Shown one piece after another: positions 15,646-24,627 of a stretch of 64,000 nt of DNA. A program made the translations under genes and the position numbers. The DNA comes from Sphingobium sp. (lineage in GTDB: Bacteria > Pseudomonadota > Alphaproteobacteria > Sphingomonadales > Sphingomonadaceae). The notes beneath the pieces were generated by a model. That model was not told the origin of the DNA. It was given only the letters and a program-made list of their open reading frames with translations, and searched no databases. The stretch is taken from positions 62,001 to 126,000 of the forward strand of contig SPEL01000003.1 in the NCBI GenBank assembly GCA_009360885.1, written 5' to 3'. Every line of letters starts with the position of its first letter. Position 1 is the first letter of the stretch.

Positions 15646-16104
15646 TTATATCAGTGCATCCAATATGCCGATCATCGGTAAATCTGCGGGCGGCATAGGC
15701 AGGCGAAACATTTCCGCCGGGCGAACCCATTGCATTGCGCTCGCGTGCCGTAAATACGGCACACCTGACCATTTGCGGCAGATATAAAGCAGCAATAGCA
15801 AATGCCGCCCATCTTTATCGTCCTGACCCGCCAATGCTTCGCTGGCGAAGGTAACAGGGGCGAGGCAACTTGCGTGGGTGTGGATACCCAATTCCTCCTC
15901 CAATTCCCGAATCAACGCACTTTCGGGTGATTCGCCTTGCTCCACCTTGCCACCGGGAAACTCCCACAGGCCAGCCATCGGCTTTCCCTCAGGACGCTGC
16001 TGCAACAATATCCGCCCATCTGCATCAACGAGGGCCGCCGCACTAACTAGTAACGGAGGTGCCGAAAGAGCGGGGACGACAGAGAAAAAAGAGTCAGTGT
16101 TCAT
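15646..16104 (-). CDS. mutT: 8-oxo-dGTP diphosphatase (MutT/Nudix)
   Basis: 152 aa with a full Nudix box at residues about 51-73 (GGKVEQGESPESALIRELEE plus ELGI), preceded by LLQQRPEGKPMAGLWEFP, the classical MutT context. It removes 8-oxo-dGTP from the nucleotide pool to prevent mutations. A 98-nt convergent gap separates it from the methyltransferase; no clear terminator is seen there. Confidence 0.9.
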   Translation of the reverse strand: MNTDSFFSVVPALSAPPLLVSAAALVDADGRILLQQRPEGKPMAGLWEFPGGKVEQGESPESALIRELEEELGIHTHASCLAPVTFASEALAGQDDKDGRHLLLLLYICRKWSGVPYLRHASAMQWVRPAEMFRLPMPPADLPMIGILDALI

Positions 16105-16167
16105 ATCATTTTATTAACGCAGTGCCCCTATGAAGCCAAGCTAGTCATTGGTGAGGAAATATTTCCC

Positions 16168-16362
16168 ATGCGTTTTGCGGCAATAAAGAAAGCATTGAAA
16201 ATAAAAGATTCATTACTGTGTTGTGAAAAAGGCGCAACCGCACTTGAATATGCCTTCATCATTGCTCTCATATTTTTGGCAATAATGGCAGCCATAGGCC
16301 AAGTAGCGAATGAAACCATCTCTATGTGGGACAAGATCGCCGCTGCCCATAATCAAATATAG
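16168..16362 (+). CDS. Flp/Fap-type pilin (first copy)
   Basis: 64 aa. Typical type IVb Flp pilin: short leader ending KG, then ATALEYAFIIALIFLAIMAA, the hydrophobic assembly helix with the invariant Glu+5 (cleavage expected between Gly and Ala). It is less typical than the second copy, with two cysteines in the leader (LLCCEKG). No tad/cpa assembly genes lie in this window, so it depends on a distant locus or is orphaned. Confidence 0.85.
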   Translation: MRFAAIKKALKIKDSLLCCEKGATALEYAFIIALIFLAIMAAIGQVANETISMWDKIAAAHNQI

Positions 16363-16497
16363 TCCCATATCGAAACAACTATCGCCGTCGTTAGCAATTT
16401 ATCAACCAGATATAAATACAACGGCCTTCAGCTCGATAGGGAAACTGTCAAGCGGGGTAGTTCGAGATTTCGGAATTTCAGGTAAAGGAGACAGCAT

Positions 16498-16704
16498 ATG
16501 CAGTTCTTTCGTAAATTGATTAAAGACAATAAGGGCGCAACGGCAATTGAATATGGCCTGATTGCTGCCCTGATCGCGGTTGCTGCTATTGGTGCAATGA
16601 CGGCTGTTGGCGGTGAAGTTACCAACACCTTTAACAAGGTTGACACTACTTTGAAGAACGCTAATGGCGGCAGCAGCACATCGTCGACCTCCACGGACGG
16701 CTAA
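16498..16704 (+). CDS. Flp/Fap-type pilin (second copy)
   Basis: 68 aa: MQFFRKLIKDNKGATAIEYG, the classical Flp pre-pilin start with cleavage after KG, Glu+5 and Tyr+6, followed by a hydrophobic helix and a serine/threonine-rich tail (SSTSSTSTDG) that could carry glycans. Strong ribosome site (AAAGGAG). It lies 135 nt after the first pilin and ends 22 nt before a rho-independent terminator. Pilin precursors need the prepilin peptidase and the Tad secretion ATPase. Confidence 0.93.
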   Translation: MQFFRKLIKDNKGATAIEYGLIAALIAVAAIGAMTAVGGEVTNTFNKVDTTLKNANGGSSTSSTSTDG

Positions 16705-16726
16705 TCCCCCGCATTATCATGCGAAC

Positions 16727-16761
16727 AAAAAAGGCGGCGGGACCATCCCGTCGCCTTTTTT
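16727..16761. terminator. Rho-independent terminator of the pilin genes
   Basis: Stem of 16 bp AAAAAAGGCGGCGGGA / TCCCGTCGCCTTTTTT (one G-U pair) with a 3-nt loop and a T-run on the plus strand. The A-run on the other side would also serve transcription coming from the right. Confidence 0.85.
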
Positions 16762-16826
16762 CGTTTTCATCTGGCTTGTATACTAAAATAGCAGGAACTG
16801 ACCTCCCGCCATTTTCAGTCGATATG

Positions 16827-18302
16827 TTAATAAGTGATGATTTTAACCCTGTCCCCCGCCTTCAACGCGGAGGAAGATGTCAGCGCATTCAATGTCATGA
16901 AGCGTTCTTGCTGGCCACTATCATAGGCCATACGTGACGAGAGCGAAGCGATGCTATCTCCCGCCTTCACCGTCACGACCGATACTTTACGGGACTTTAC
17001 CGCAGCAGCTTCCTGCGCACTGATCCGCCGGAAAGATTGCACCATTGATGCAAAAGGCCCCAGACCTTTACCCGCAGGTGCCATGGTGATGAAGTGATAG
17101 GCGCTATTCTTATCCCCCTCATAAGCGAATACGGTCACATCCACCTGCCCGCTATTGCTATTGGCGCGCATCGTCGCATAGGCGGCGTTCATGCCATTGA
17201 TCGTGGTGCGCTTAATCGCGTTGGCCGGTATGCTGCTATTTTTCGACAGAGCCTGAAAAACTGAACCCAGATAGCTATCGAGATTACCCGAATAGCTGCC
17301 AGCGCCAAATTGCGCCTGCCCGCCAGAGCCTGTGATGGTTACTGCATCCGTTCCGTTGACCATCGCGAAACCAGATGGCGCAGTGAAGGACAGGCGGAGC
17401 TGCGGATGGGTGAACCGACCACCATTGATAATGCCTTGTGATACGTCATCATCATAAGCAACGCCATTTAGCGCGTTCAAAAACGCATCCCTATTACGCA
17501 GCGTGTTCGTAGAGCGCGTGTTCTGCGCATTTTTATAGGCACGCTGTACACGAGAAGCAGGGTCCGGGTGCGTGCTGGCCCATTCCGGAACAGAACCATT
17601 CTGCCCAGCGAGCCGTGCATCCAGTGCACTTTGCGCCGCGAGGGACGCCAGCATAGCCGACAAGGCCCTCGGATCATAACCTGCGCTATTTAGATAGCGA
17701 ATGCCCAGATCATCCGCCTCATATTCCTGACTGCGCGAGAATTTGAGAGTCAGAAGCTGACTGCCGGTACCAATGCCCTTTTGCAGCAGGCTACCCAGAC
17801 CCGAATCGCCCAGTACCGCCCCAGTCAGCACCTGAAGCAAAGCCCCGCCAATTGCGTTGCGGCTGGCGGCTTTTTGCCGTCGCTGGCTGTGCATTGCTGC
17901 GACATGGCCAACTTCATGCCCCAAAACACCAGCCATTTCGGCCTCATCATTGCACAGGGCCATAAGCTGGCGGGTGATATAAATATAGCCGCCGGGAATA
18001 GCGAAGGCGTTATTGACCGAAGAATTGAGCAAGGTGACGGTAAAGTCATTCTGCGCATTGGAAAGGCTCGATTGCACAGCGATTTTGCGGCCAACGCTTG
18101 TCACATAGCTGGCCTGAGGCCCGCTATAGGGGCCGCCAAATTCCTTGAGCAGTTCCGGGTGATATTTTGCGCCCTGCTCCCTATCCTGCGCACTGATAGA
18201 GGTTGCGAGGGGAATGCTGCGCGCCTTACCGCCGCTTTCCATCGTGAAGGCGGTAATAGTGGTGATCGCAAGGGCCGCGGTAATCCAGTGTTTTTTACCC
18301 AT
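16827..18302 (-). CDS. Secreted M48-family zinc metalloprotease with LysM-like C-terminus
   Basis: 491 aa. N-terminal hydrophobic signal-like segment (WITAALAITTITAFTM). Zinc motif H129-E-V-G-H133 in the VLGHEVGHVAAMHS helix, with the third ligand glutamate expected in QEYEADDLGIRYL. This is the BepA/YfgC group that degrades misassembled outer-membrane proteins in the periplasm. The middle has a lipocalin-like or DUF segment (APSGFAMVNG) and the C-terminal 45 residues read as a LysM-like cell-wall motif (VKAGDSIASLSSRM ... LKAGDRVKII) instead of the TPRs of BepA. Confidence 0.88.
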   Translation of the reverse strand: MGKKHWITAALAITTITAFTMESGGKARSIPLATSISAQDREQGAKYHPELLKEFGGPYSGPQASYVTSVGRKIAVQSSLSNAQNDFTVTLLNSSVNNAFAIPGGYIYITRQLMALCNDEAEMAGVLGHEVGHVAAMHSQRRQKAASRNAIGGALLQVLTGAVLGDSGLGSLLQKGIGTGSQLLTLKFSRSQEYEADDLGIRYLNSAGYDPRALSAMLASLAAQSALDARLAGQNGSVPEWASTHPDPASRVQRAYKNAQNTRSTNTLRNRDAFLNALNGVAYDDDVSQGIINGGRFTHPQLRLSFTAPSGFAMVNGTDAVTITGSGGQAQFGAGSYSGNLDSYLGSVFQALSKNSSIPANAIKRTTINGMNAAYATMRANSNSGQVDVTVFAYEGDKNSAYHFITMAPAGKGLGPFASMVQSFRRISAQEAAAVKSRKVSVVTVKAGDSIASLSSRMAYDSGQQERFMTLNALTSSSALKAGDRVKIITY

Positions 18303-18459
18303 CAGATACTCCCTGCCCTATTTCATTTATGCCTTCATATAGCAGAACAATCTGGCCAGCAAAACTCAGTCGCAGTGCCGCTGGCCCGATTTATGTACCA
18401 TTTTACATTCTGCCAATGCGCTGTAGCGGCCTTGATATGGCATGGCTGATGCCAGTGGA

Positions 18460-19404
18460 TCAGCCGCCCATTTTCAGGAATTTTTCGGCCCGTTCCTTAC
18501 GCAATTGAATGGCGTTCAGCTTGGCGAGATCAGAAAGTTCCTCGGTAATGGCCTGCCGCAACGCACTAATGGCTTCATCCGGGTTGCGATGTGCCCCGCC
18601 AACAGGCTCCGGCACGATACGATCAATAACATTCAGTCCTTTGAGGTCCTGCGCCGTCACCTGCATCGCGGTTGCAGCCTCGCTCGCCTTTTCAGCGGTG
18701 CGCCATAGGATAGAGGCGCAGCCTTCCGGGGAAATCACGCTATAGACCGCATGTTCAAACATCAGCACCCGATTGGCCGCCGCCAGCGCAATCGCGCCGC
18801 CAGAACCGCCTTCGCCCACAACTGCCGCAACCATTGGCACATCCAGCGCAAGGCAAGCCTCAGTCGAGCGGGCAATGGCTTCTGCCTGACCGCGCTCTTC
18901 GGCCTGAACACCCGGAAAAGCCCCAGATGTATCAACCAGCGTTACAACCGGCAGGCCAAAGCGGCTCGCCAGTTCCATCAAGCGAATGGCCTTACGATAG
19001 CCCTCTGGCTTACCCATGCCGAAATTATGCTTGATGCGGCTGGCGGTATCATCGCCTTTCTCATGGCCAATCACCATCACACGGCGATCACCCAATTTCG
19101 CAAAACCGCCGATTATCGCCTGATCGTCCGCAAAAGCGCGATCCCCGGCGAGCGGAATAAATTCTTCGAAAATGCCCGCAACATAATGTTTGAAATGCGG
19201 GCGATCCGGGTGACGGGCCACTTGCGTTTTCTGCCAGGGGGTCAGCTTAGCATAGCTGTCCTTGAGCATTTTGTCGGACCGCTGCTGCAACTTAGCAATC
19301 TCGGCATCAATGTCGAGTTCACCCGTCGCCGCAGTTTCCCGCAACTCATTGATACGGGCTTCAAGCTCCGCGATCGGCTTTTCAAAATCCAGATAACTTA
19401 CCAT
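18460..19404 (-). CDS. accA: Acetyl-CoA carboxylase carboxyltransferase subunit alpha
   Basis: 314 aa, normal length. Starts [21 protein letters not shown] and contains [58 protein letters not shown] and [19 protein letters not shown], all diagnostic for AccA. With AccD it transfers carboxyl from biotin to acetyl-CoA, the first step of fatty-acid synthesis. Lies 27 nt after xerD on the same strand, a typical sphingomonad neighbourhood. Confidence 0.97.
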   Translation of the reverse strand: MVSYLDFEKPIAELEARINELRETAATGELDIDAEIAKLQQRSDKMLKDSYAKLTPWQKTQVARHPDRPHFKHYVAGIFEEFIPLAGDRAFADDQAIIGGFAKLGDRRVMVIGHEKGDDTASRIKHNFGMGKPEGYRKAIRLMELASRFGLPVVTLVDTSGAFPGVQAEERGQAEAIARSTEACLALDVPMVAAVVGEGGSGGAIALAAANRVLMFEHAVYSVISPEGCASILWRTAEKASEAATAMQVTAQDLKGLNVIDRIVPEPVGGAHRNPDEAISALRQAITEELSDLAKLNAIQLRKERAEKFLKMGG

Positions 19405-19431
19405 GGAAATTCCGTTAAGCTGCCCCGCGCC

Positions 19432-20343
19432 TCAGGTCAACGCTTGAGGGAGGGGCTTGAGATCATTCAAGGGGTGGCGCTGGTTGACCAGTTCCACCAG
19501 ATGCGCACCATCGACATGGGTGTAAATCTGCGTCGTGCCAATATCTGCATGGCCCAGCATCGTCTGAAGAGCGCGCAAATCCGCGCCCCCCGACAGTAAA
19601 TGGGTGGCGAAGGCATGGCGCAAAACATGGGGGCTAAGGCGTTCTGGCGCTATGCCCGCAGCCCCGCCCAGTTCCCGCACTATCTGAAAAAGACGAATGC
19701 GGCTGAGATGCGATTTGCCAGAAGGAAAGAGCCAGAGAGATTCGCGCGGCACATGATGCGACCAGCGGGCAACCGCCGCCCTCGCCCGATCAGACACCGG
19801 CACCAGCCTTTCGCGCCCGCCCTTGCCCTTCAATATCAGAAAGGGCCGGTCCGGGTGAATAGAAAGGCGCGGCAACGACACCAGCTCGGTCGCGCGCAGG
19901 CCAGAACCATAAAGCAGTTCCAGCAATACCAGCATCCGCACAGCGCGGTGCGGCGGATGCTCGCCTGATGACTGCTCCTCCGCAACGGCGAACAGGCGCT
20001 CCACCTCAGCGTGTGAGAGGATTTTAGGAAGCGGGCGACGTGTCGTGGGCCGGGCAAGGGCCAATGCCGGGTTATCAGCGCGCACCCCTTCTTCCTCCAG
20101 AAAGGCATAGAAACGCCGCAGAGCCGATAATTTCCGCGCGAGGGTGGAGGCCGCGAGAGCCGACCATTCATCCCCTAGGGCGCGTAAATCCTCAACCGTA
20201 GCGCCTGCAAGCGCCCCATCCCTCATCAGTAACCGCGCACCTTCAAGGTCCGTGCGATAGGCAAGTAATGTATTGCGCGCCGCGCCGCGCTGCGCGGCCA
20301 GCATTTCAAGGAAACGGTCGATGAGTTGACCATCTTCACTCAT
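19432..20343 (-). CDS. xerD: Site-specific tyrosine recombinase XerD
   Basis: 303 aa from the ATG at 20343 (an ATG at 20364 adds 7 residues). N-terminal SAM-like domain: LIDRFLEMLAAQRGAARNT. Catalytic residues: Arg in YGSGLRATEL, Lys in KGKGGRERLVP, H-x-x-R in LSPHVLRHAFATHLL, His in MLGHADIGTTQIY and the Tyr nucleophile in the same block. It acts with XerC at dif to resolve chromosome dimers. It is chromosomal housekeeping, not a phage integrase, judged by its place between accA and aroK. Confidence 0.93.
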   Translation of the reverse strand: MSEDGQLIDRFLEMLAAQRGAARNTLLAYRTDLEGARLLMRDGALAGATVEDLRALGDEWSALAASTLARKLSALRRFYAFLEEEGVRADNPALALARPTTRRPLPKILSHAEVERLFAVAEEQSSGEHPPHRAVRMLVLLELLYGSGLRATELVSLPRLSIHPDRPFLILKGKGGRERLVPVSDRARAAVARWSHHVPRESLWLFPSGKSHLSRIRLFQIVRELGGAAGIAPERLSPHVLRHAFATHLLSGGADLRALQTMLGHADIGTTQIYTHVDGAHLVELVNQRHPLNDLKPLPQALT

Positions 20344-20373
20344 GCTGAGGGTGTCACCACCCATGATCCCGGA

Positions 20374-22263
20374 TCAGCTCCGCATAATCGCTTCAGCAGC
20401 GATCATCCGCGCCTCGGCATTGAGGCCAACCCGGTGTAGCGCGGCAACGATGTGATAGAGATGTTCCGGCGGCAAACGGCGCCAGTCAGACACCTGCATC
20501 CCCACCGCCGCCAATATCGCAACAGAGCCTTTTTCGCCCTTGCGCGCAGCACGATCAATCGCCTGCGCCCAGCGGCTGCGAGGCGTCAGGTTTATGCCCG
20601 CATCACTAGCGAGCCGCCCGGCATCATCAGAACTGATGCGGCCAAGCCCGGCCAGCCCAGCGAGCAGCATTTCACCGCCCTGTCCCTCTGCTGAGATATA
20701 ATCCTGCACTCTCGATGGCGTTGCGTTTACCACCATCCGCGGCGCGCCAACAGCCAGCATCGCCCAGCCCGGCAGGCCCTCATCACTGGAGAGGGCATCG
20801 CCCTGCGCCGTCCAGCGCAAGGCAGAGAGATCATAACCCGCGCTCAGCATTGCCGCGATAAGGTTGGAAAGATCAGCCCCGCTAACGCTACTGACTGGCA
20901 AAGCCGCAGCCGCCCGCGCAATCATCAGCATCGAGACAATATCGCTGCGCCCCGCATCCCCCCATATGTTACGCATCGCATTGATGCGGTCATCGGCGGA
21001 TGGGCCGGTATAGGCGGTACGAAGCTGATCGGCCCGGTCCTGAAAACCATCCGGCGCGGCACTATTGCCATCAAGCTGCGCATAATAATCAACCAGCGCA
21101 TCGCTGGAGAACACACCAAGCCGAGCTGCCGTCTCCACCGCGTTTTTGCGTTTTTCCAGCGCCAGCGCAGGCGCACGGGCCTGCCATGCCAGCACATGCG
21201 GCCCCGCCTGCATCATCAAAGGCTGCGGAATATCGACATTCAGCGCCGTCGCGAGGCCAAAACGCCATGCGGTTAGGGTATCACCCCCATCCCATTCAAT
21301 CTTTACCGAACGCCGCGCATTGGCCCCTGCCCCCGCCATTTTTTCCGTCAGGCGATAATCAATGCCGCTTACCCGGCCTCTTCGCTCTGTCTGGTTAAGA
21401 ATAGCGCTGGCCCGCCCTTGCTCGGCGGCGAAAGAAGCGCAAATGGCTTCCGCCATACGCCAGCCCGGTGAAGAACTGCCAATTAGCGCCCCCTGGTAAA
21501 GCGGGCACAGGCCAGTCGGGTCCGCACTGGCCAGATAGGCCTGCATCGCGACGGCATAAAGGCGCTTGCTGAACTGGTCATTGTCAACGCTCTGCACCAG
21601 CAGGCGGGCGGAATCCGCTTCCCCCATGCGAATGAGCAGCCATGCACGCTCAGCCACCCAATCCGCGCCATCAATGTCACGCGGAGTACTGGTGTCGGAA
21701 AGCAAGGTACGGCGCAATAATATGGATGCCCAGCGCGACACAATCGGCGCCTTATTGGCGCGCATCAGGGCAGCAAGATACTTCCCCGATTCGGTGCCAT
21801 ATGCGTCGATGCCCAGACCACCATTTTGGGCCGTTAACGGCCCGACGCTATCCAGCGACCGGCGCGCCACGGGTGGCAGATCATATTCGCTTTGCTGTGC
21901 GGCCAGTTCCTCTAGTGAAAGCTCCTGCACCTCGGCAATGGCATTTTCGAACCCAGCAGACTCAGCCACAGGAGCCGTCGGCGCAGTCCCGTCCACGGCG
22001 GGCAGATCAAGCTGCAAAGGCGGGCGGTTAGCAGGACGTGCCGACGGCGGAGAGGAAGGAGCCTGCGACGGACGCGATTCCGCCGAGGGCTGATCGGATG
22101 GTGCAGAATCGCCGAAGCCGGGCGGCAACAGGGATGTCGGGCCACGGCTCGCAACCAATGGCACCGCCGCACTCAGCGTCACCAACGCCAGCGCCGCGCC
22201 TGCCATCCAGCGACGATGAAGGAAGGTCCGCTTCCCCTTATTTCCGGCGTCATTGCGGCTCAT
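20374..22263 (-). CDS. Membrane-anchored protein of unknown function (helical repeat-like)
   Basis: 629 aa, not recognised. After a basic start there is one transmembrane or signal segment (WMAGAALALVTLSAAVPLVA, residues 19-38), a Pro/Ser-rich linker (about 45-85), then a long alanine/leucine-rich helical region that looks like an alpha-solenoid (repeated ADSARLL, ALALEKRKNAVETAA and similar). It would have its bulk in the periplasm. The small membrane gene upstream ends 6 nt before its start, so they are co-translated. xerD follows 10 nt downstream if its longer start is used. Probably sphingomonad-specific. Confidence 0.8.
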   Translation of the reverse strand: MSRNDAGNKGKRTFLHRRWMAGAALALVTLSAAVPLVASRGPTSLLPPGFGDSAPSDQPSAESRPSQAPSSPPSARPANRPPLQLDLPAVDGTAPTAPVAESAGFENAIAEVQELSLEELAAQQSEYDLPPVARRSLDSVGPLTAQNGGLGIDAYGTESGKYLAALMRANKAPIVSRWASILLRRTLLSDTSTPRDIDGADWVAERAWLLIRMGEADSARLLVQSVDNDQFSKRLYAVAMQAYLASADPTGLCPLYQGALIGSSSPGWRMAEAICASFAAEQGRASAILNQTERRGRVSGIDYRLTEKMAGAGANARRSVKIEWDGGDTLTAWRFGLATALNVDIPQPLMMQAGPHVLAWQARAPALALEKRKNAVETAARLGVFSSDALVDYYAQLDGNSAAPDGFQDRADQLRTAYTGPSADDRINAMRNIWGDAGRSDIVSMLMIARAAAALPVSSVSGADLSNLIAAMLSAGYDLSALRWTAQGDALSSDEGLPGWAMLAVGAPRMVVNATPSRVQDYISAEGQGGEMLLAGLAGLGRISSDDAGRLASDAGINLTPRSRWAQAIDRAARKGEKGSVAILAAVGMQVSDWRRLPPEHLYHIVAALHRVGLNAEARMIAAEAIMRS

Positions 22264-22269
22264 TGATTA

Positions 22270-22452
22270 TTACTGCCCCAGCTTTTCCGCAGGAATTGCC
22301 TTTTCGACGGGCGCCTGCGGCTTCTCTCCGCCCCGCTGCCATGCCACGATCAGCACGAGTATCAGTACCGCCGCTGCAACCACCGGTATGATCGGGAAAG
22401 GGCTGCGCCGACGGGGGGAGCCTTCGAACATGCTGCTGCGTTTAATTTTCAT
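22270..22452 (-). CDS. Small single-pass membrane protein
   Basis: 60 aa: basic N-terminus (FEGSPRRRSPFP), one membrane helix (IIPVVAAAVLILVLIVAW) and a short Pro/Ala-rich tail, N-in topology by the positive-inside rule. It is directly upstream of, and 6 nt from, the 629-aa anchored protein, so the pair may form one complex. No family recognised. Ribosome site weak, which lowers confidence. Confidence 0.6.
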   Translation of the reverse strand: MKIKRSSMFEGSPRRRSPFPIIPVVAAAVLILVLIVAWQRGGEKPQAPVEKAIPAEKLGQ

Positions 22453-22554
22453 AATATGCTGGCCGGTCCTGTATCATCAACAATTCATGCACGCTGCATA
22501 AAGCGTAAATTCGCTTTTGCCAGTTGCGTATCGCGCTGTATAGCCGCCGATGAC

Positions 22555-23109
22555 ATGCAACGAAACAGCAAATCCGTTCAAGACCTCCGTCGGGCGCAAA
22601 GCGAGCAACGCTCGATAGTGTTGATTGGTATGATGGGGGTCGGCAAATCCACCATTGGTCGCCGTCTGGCGGCCCGGCTCGGCCTGCCTTTCGTTGATGC
22701 AGATGATGAAATCATTCACGCTGCGGGGATGTCCATTCCCGAAATATTCGAAAAATATGGCGAATCCGGTTTTCGTGATGGGGAACGCCGTGTCATCGCC
22801 CGGTTGATAGAGGAAGGCCGGCAGGTCATTGCCACGGGCGGCGGCGCTTTTATGAATGAGCAGACGCGCGATCTTTTGCTGGAACAGGCGCTGACCATCT
22901 GGCTCGACGCTGATGTTGATATATTGGTAGAGCGCGTTGGCCGCCGGGAAGGACGCCCTTTGTTACAGGGGAAAGACCCTAAGGCCGTGCTGACTGAATT
23001 ATCTGCTCTGCGAAACCCTTATTATGCCCTTGCTCCGCTTCGCGTTAAAAGCGGCAATGGCCCACATGACCAGACAGTTGACCGCATTATGGAGGCCCTG
23101 AAAGCATGA
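22555..23109 (+). CDS. aroK: Shikimate kinase
   Basis: 184 aa from the ATG at 22555 (longer frame to 22456 is open). P-loop GMMGVGKSTIG at residues 25-35; shikimate-binding DADDEI and the glycine motif ATGGGAF; LID region VGRREGRPLL. It phosphorylates shikimate in the aromatic amino acid pathway. The stop overlaps the aroB start by 4 nt, the classical aroKB arrangement. Confidence 0.95.
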   Translation: MQRNSKSVQDLRRAQSEQRSIVLIGMMGVGKSTIGRRLAARLGLPFVDADDEIIHAAGMSIPEIFEKYGESGFRDGERRVIARLIEEGRQVIATGGGAFMNEQTRDLLLEQALTIWLDADVDILVERVGRREGRPLLQGKDPKAVLTELSALRNPYYALAPLRVKSGNGPHDQTVDRIMEALKA

Positions 23110-24218
23110 CCGTCGTTCCCGTCGCACTGGGTAAGCGCAGCTATGACATTCGCATAGAAGATGGCGTTCTGGACAGTGCCGGCCAATGGCTTGCCCCTTA
23201 TGCGCGTGGTGGCCGGATTGTCATCATTACGGATGAGCGCGTCGCGCAAAAGCAATTGCCGCGCCTTGCCGCCAGCCTGAGCAGCGCCGGGGTTGAAAGT
23301 GAGAGTATCATCCTACCCGCAGGAGAAGGCACCAAAAGCTGGGATGGCCTTTCGGGCCTGATGGATCGGTTGCTGGAACTGGAAGTGGAGCGGTCCGATC
23401 ATATTATCGCGCTGGGCGGCGGTGTTATTGGCGATCTGGTTGGTTTTGCGGCCTCAATATTGAAACGCGGCTGTTCCTTTGTTCAGGTGCCAACGACTTT
23501 GCTGGCGCAAGTAGATAGTTCCGTCGGCGGGAAAACCGCGATTAATACTAAGGCCGGGAAAAATCTGGTCGGAGCCTTTCATCAGCCCTCTCTCGTGCTG
23601 ATCGATCCGACCAGCCTCGACACCCTACCCATTAGGGAAGTCCGCGCGGGCTATGCTGAGGTTGTTAAATATGGCCTGATTGACGACCCGGAGTTTTTTG
23701 ACTGGTGCGAGAAAGAAGGCGAAAAGCTGTTTTCTGGTGATCCACAAGCCCGTGCTTATGCCATTGAAAAAAGTGTCAGCGCCAAGGCCGCCATCGTTGC
23801 AGATGATGAGCAGGAGCGCAGCGGACGGCGAGCACTTCTTAACCTGGGCCATACATTCGGCCATGCGCTGGAGGCTGAAACCGGCTATAGCGATAAGCTG
23901 CTCCATGGCGAGGCCGTTGCGGCGGGCATGGCGCTGGCTTTCCGCTTTTCTGCGGCGCAAGGCCTGTGTAGCGCTGAAGATGCCGTGCGGGTGAGCGCCC
24001 ATTTGCGGGTGGCAGGGCTGCCCGCCGGGCTGCAAGATGCAGGCGTTAATGCTGATGGCGCAACCCTTGTTGCCCATATGATGCATGACAAGAAAATGGA
24101 GGGGGGAAAGCTACCCTTCCTGCTGGCACGAGGCATTGGCCAGACATATCTCGACAAAGCTGTTGCCCTTGCCGATGTCGCAGCTTTTCTGGATGGCGAG
24201 AGAGCCAATCCAGCCTGA
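23106..24218 (+). CDS. aroB: 3-dehydroquinate synthase
   Basis: 370 aa. NAD-binding GGGVIGDLVGFAASI (about 98-112), substrate/zinc residues in VPTTLLAQVDSSVGGKTAIN, RAGYAEVVKYGLI and LLNLGHTFGHALE, and LHGEAVAAGM. Converts DAHP to 3-dehydroquinate, second step of the shikimate pathway, using NAD+ and a metal. Co-translated with aroK and followed by a terminator shared with the convergent DUF423 gene. Confidence 0.97.
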   Translation: MTVVPVALGKRSYDIRIEDGVLDSAGQWLAPYARGGRIVIITDERVAQKQLPRLAASLSSAGVESESIILPAGEGTKSWDGLSGLMDRLLELEVERSDHIIALGGGVIGDLVGFAASILKRGCSFVQVPTTLLAQVDSSVGGKTAINTKAGKNLVGAFHQPSLVLIDPTSLDTLPIREVRAGYAEVVKYGLIDDPEFFDWCEKEGEKLFSGDPQARAYAIEKSVSAKAAIVADDEQERSGRRALLNLGHTFGHALEAETGYSDKLLHGEAVAAGMALAFRFSAAQGLCSAEDAVRVSAHLRVAGLPAGLQDAGVNADGATLVAHMMHDKKMEGGKLPFLLARGIGQTYLDKAVALADVAAFLDGERANPA

Positions 24219-24239
24219 GAACATCATTTATAATGCATG

Positions 24240-24274
24240 AAGGGCGCGGCGGATAGTATCACTGCTGCGCCCTT
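24240..24274. terminator. Bidirectional terminator between aroB and the DUF423 gene
   Basis: Imperfect stem AAGGGCGCGGC / GCTGCGCCCTT (one G-U pair) with a 13-nt loop in the convergent gap. The flanks are A/T-rich (ATAATGCATGA and ATAATATT). Confidence 0.65.
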
Positions 24275-24290
24275 ATAATATTAGTGCCGT

Positions 24291-24626
24291 TCAGGGTTTC
24301 CGCGTAGCCAAATAGGCCCACCCCGCCCACAGCCACCCGATTATCATCAATGTTCCGCCAATAGGCGTCACCGCCCCCAGCCATTTTGGACCGCCTAGCC
24401 CCAGCCCATAAAGCGTAGTCGCGAAAATTGCAGCGCCAACCAGCATCAATATGGCAGGCCAACGGGCGATATGCATCAGAGCGATCACGGCAACAGCATG
24501 TACCATCTGATATATACCGCCAGTGCGCAGCCATTCTGCCGCCTGTGGGCTTGCAGCGCCATGCGCGCCGAAGGCCCCCGCAGTTATAGCAAGCGCCCCG
24601 CTTAGCGCCGCCCAGAAACCCAGCAT
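24291..24626 (-). CDS. DUF423 family membrane protein
   Basis: 111 aa, four hydrophobic helices. Starts with a typical DUF423 segment: ALSGALAITAGAFGAHG, then YQMVHAVAVIALM and FATTLYGLGLGG, TPIGGTLMIIGWLWAGWAY. Inner membrane; function unknown (E. coli YgdD group). Its start lies 1 nt from the antiporter stop, so it is probably in the same transcript. Confidence 0.9.
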   Translation of the reverse strand: MLGFWAALSGALAITAGAFGAHGAASPQAAEWLRTGGIYQMVHAVAVIALMHIARWPAILMLVGAAIFATTLYGLGLGGPKWLGAVTPIGGTLMIIGWLWAGWAYLATRKP

Positions 24627-24627
24627 A

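Noticed and set aside
19432..20343. Tyrosine recombinase as a possible phage integrase
   Set aside because: It lies among housekeeping genes (accA, aroK) more than 10 kb from the phage block and matches XerD.
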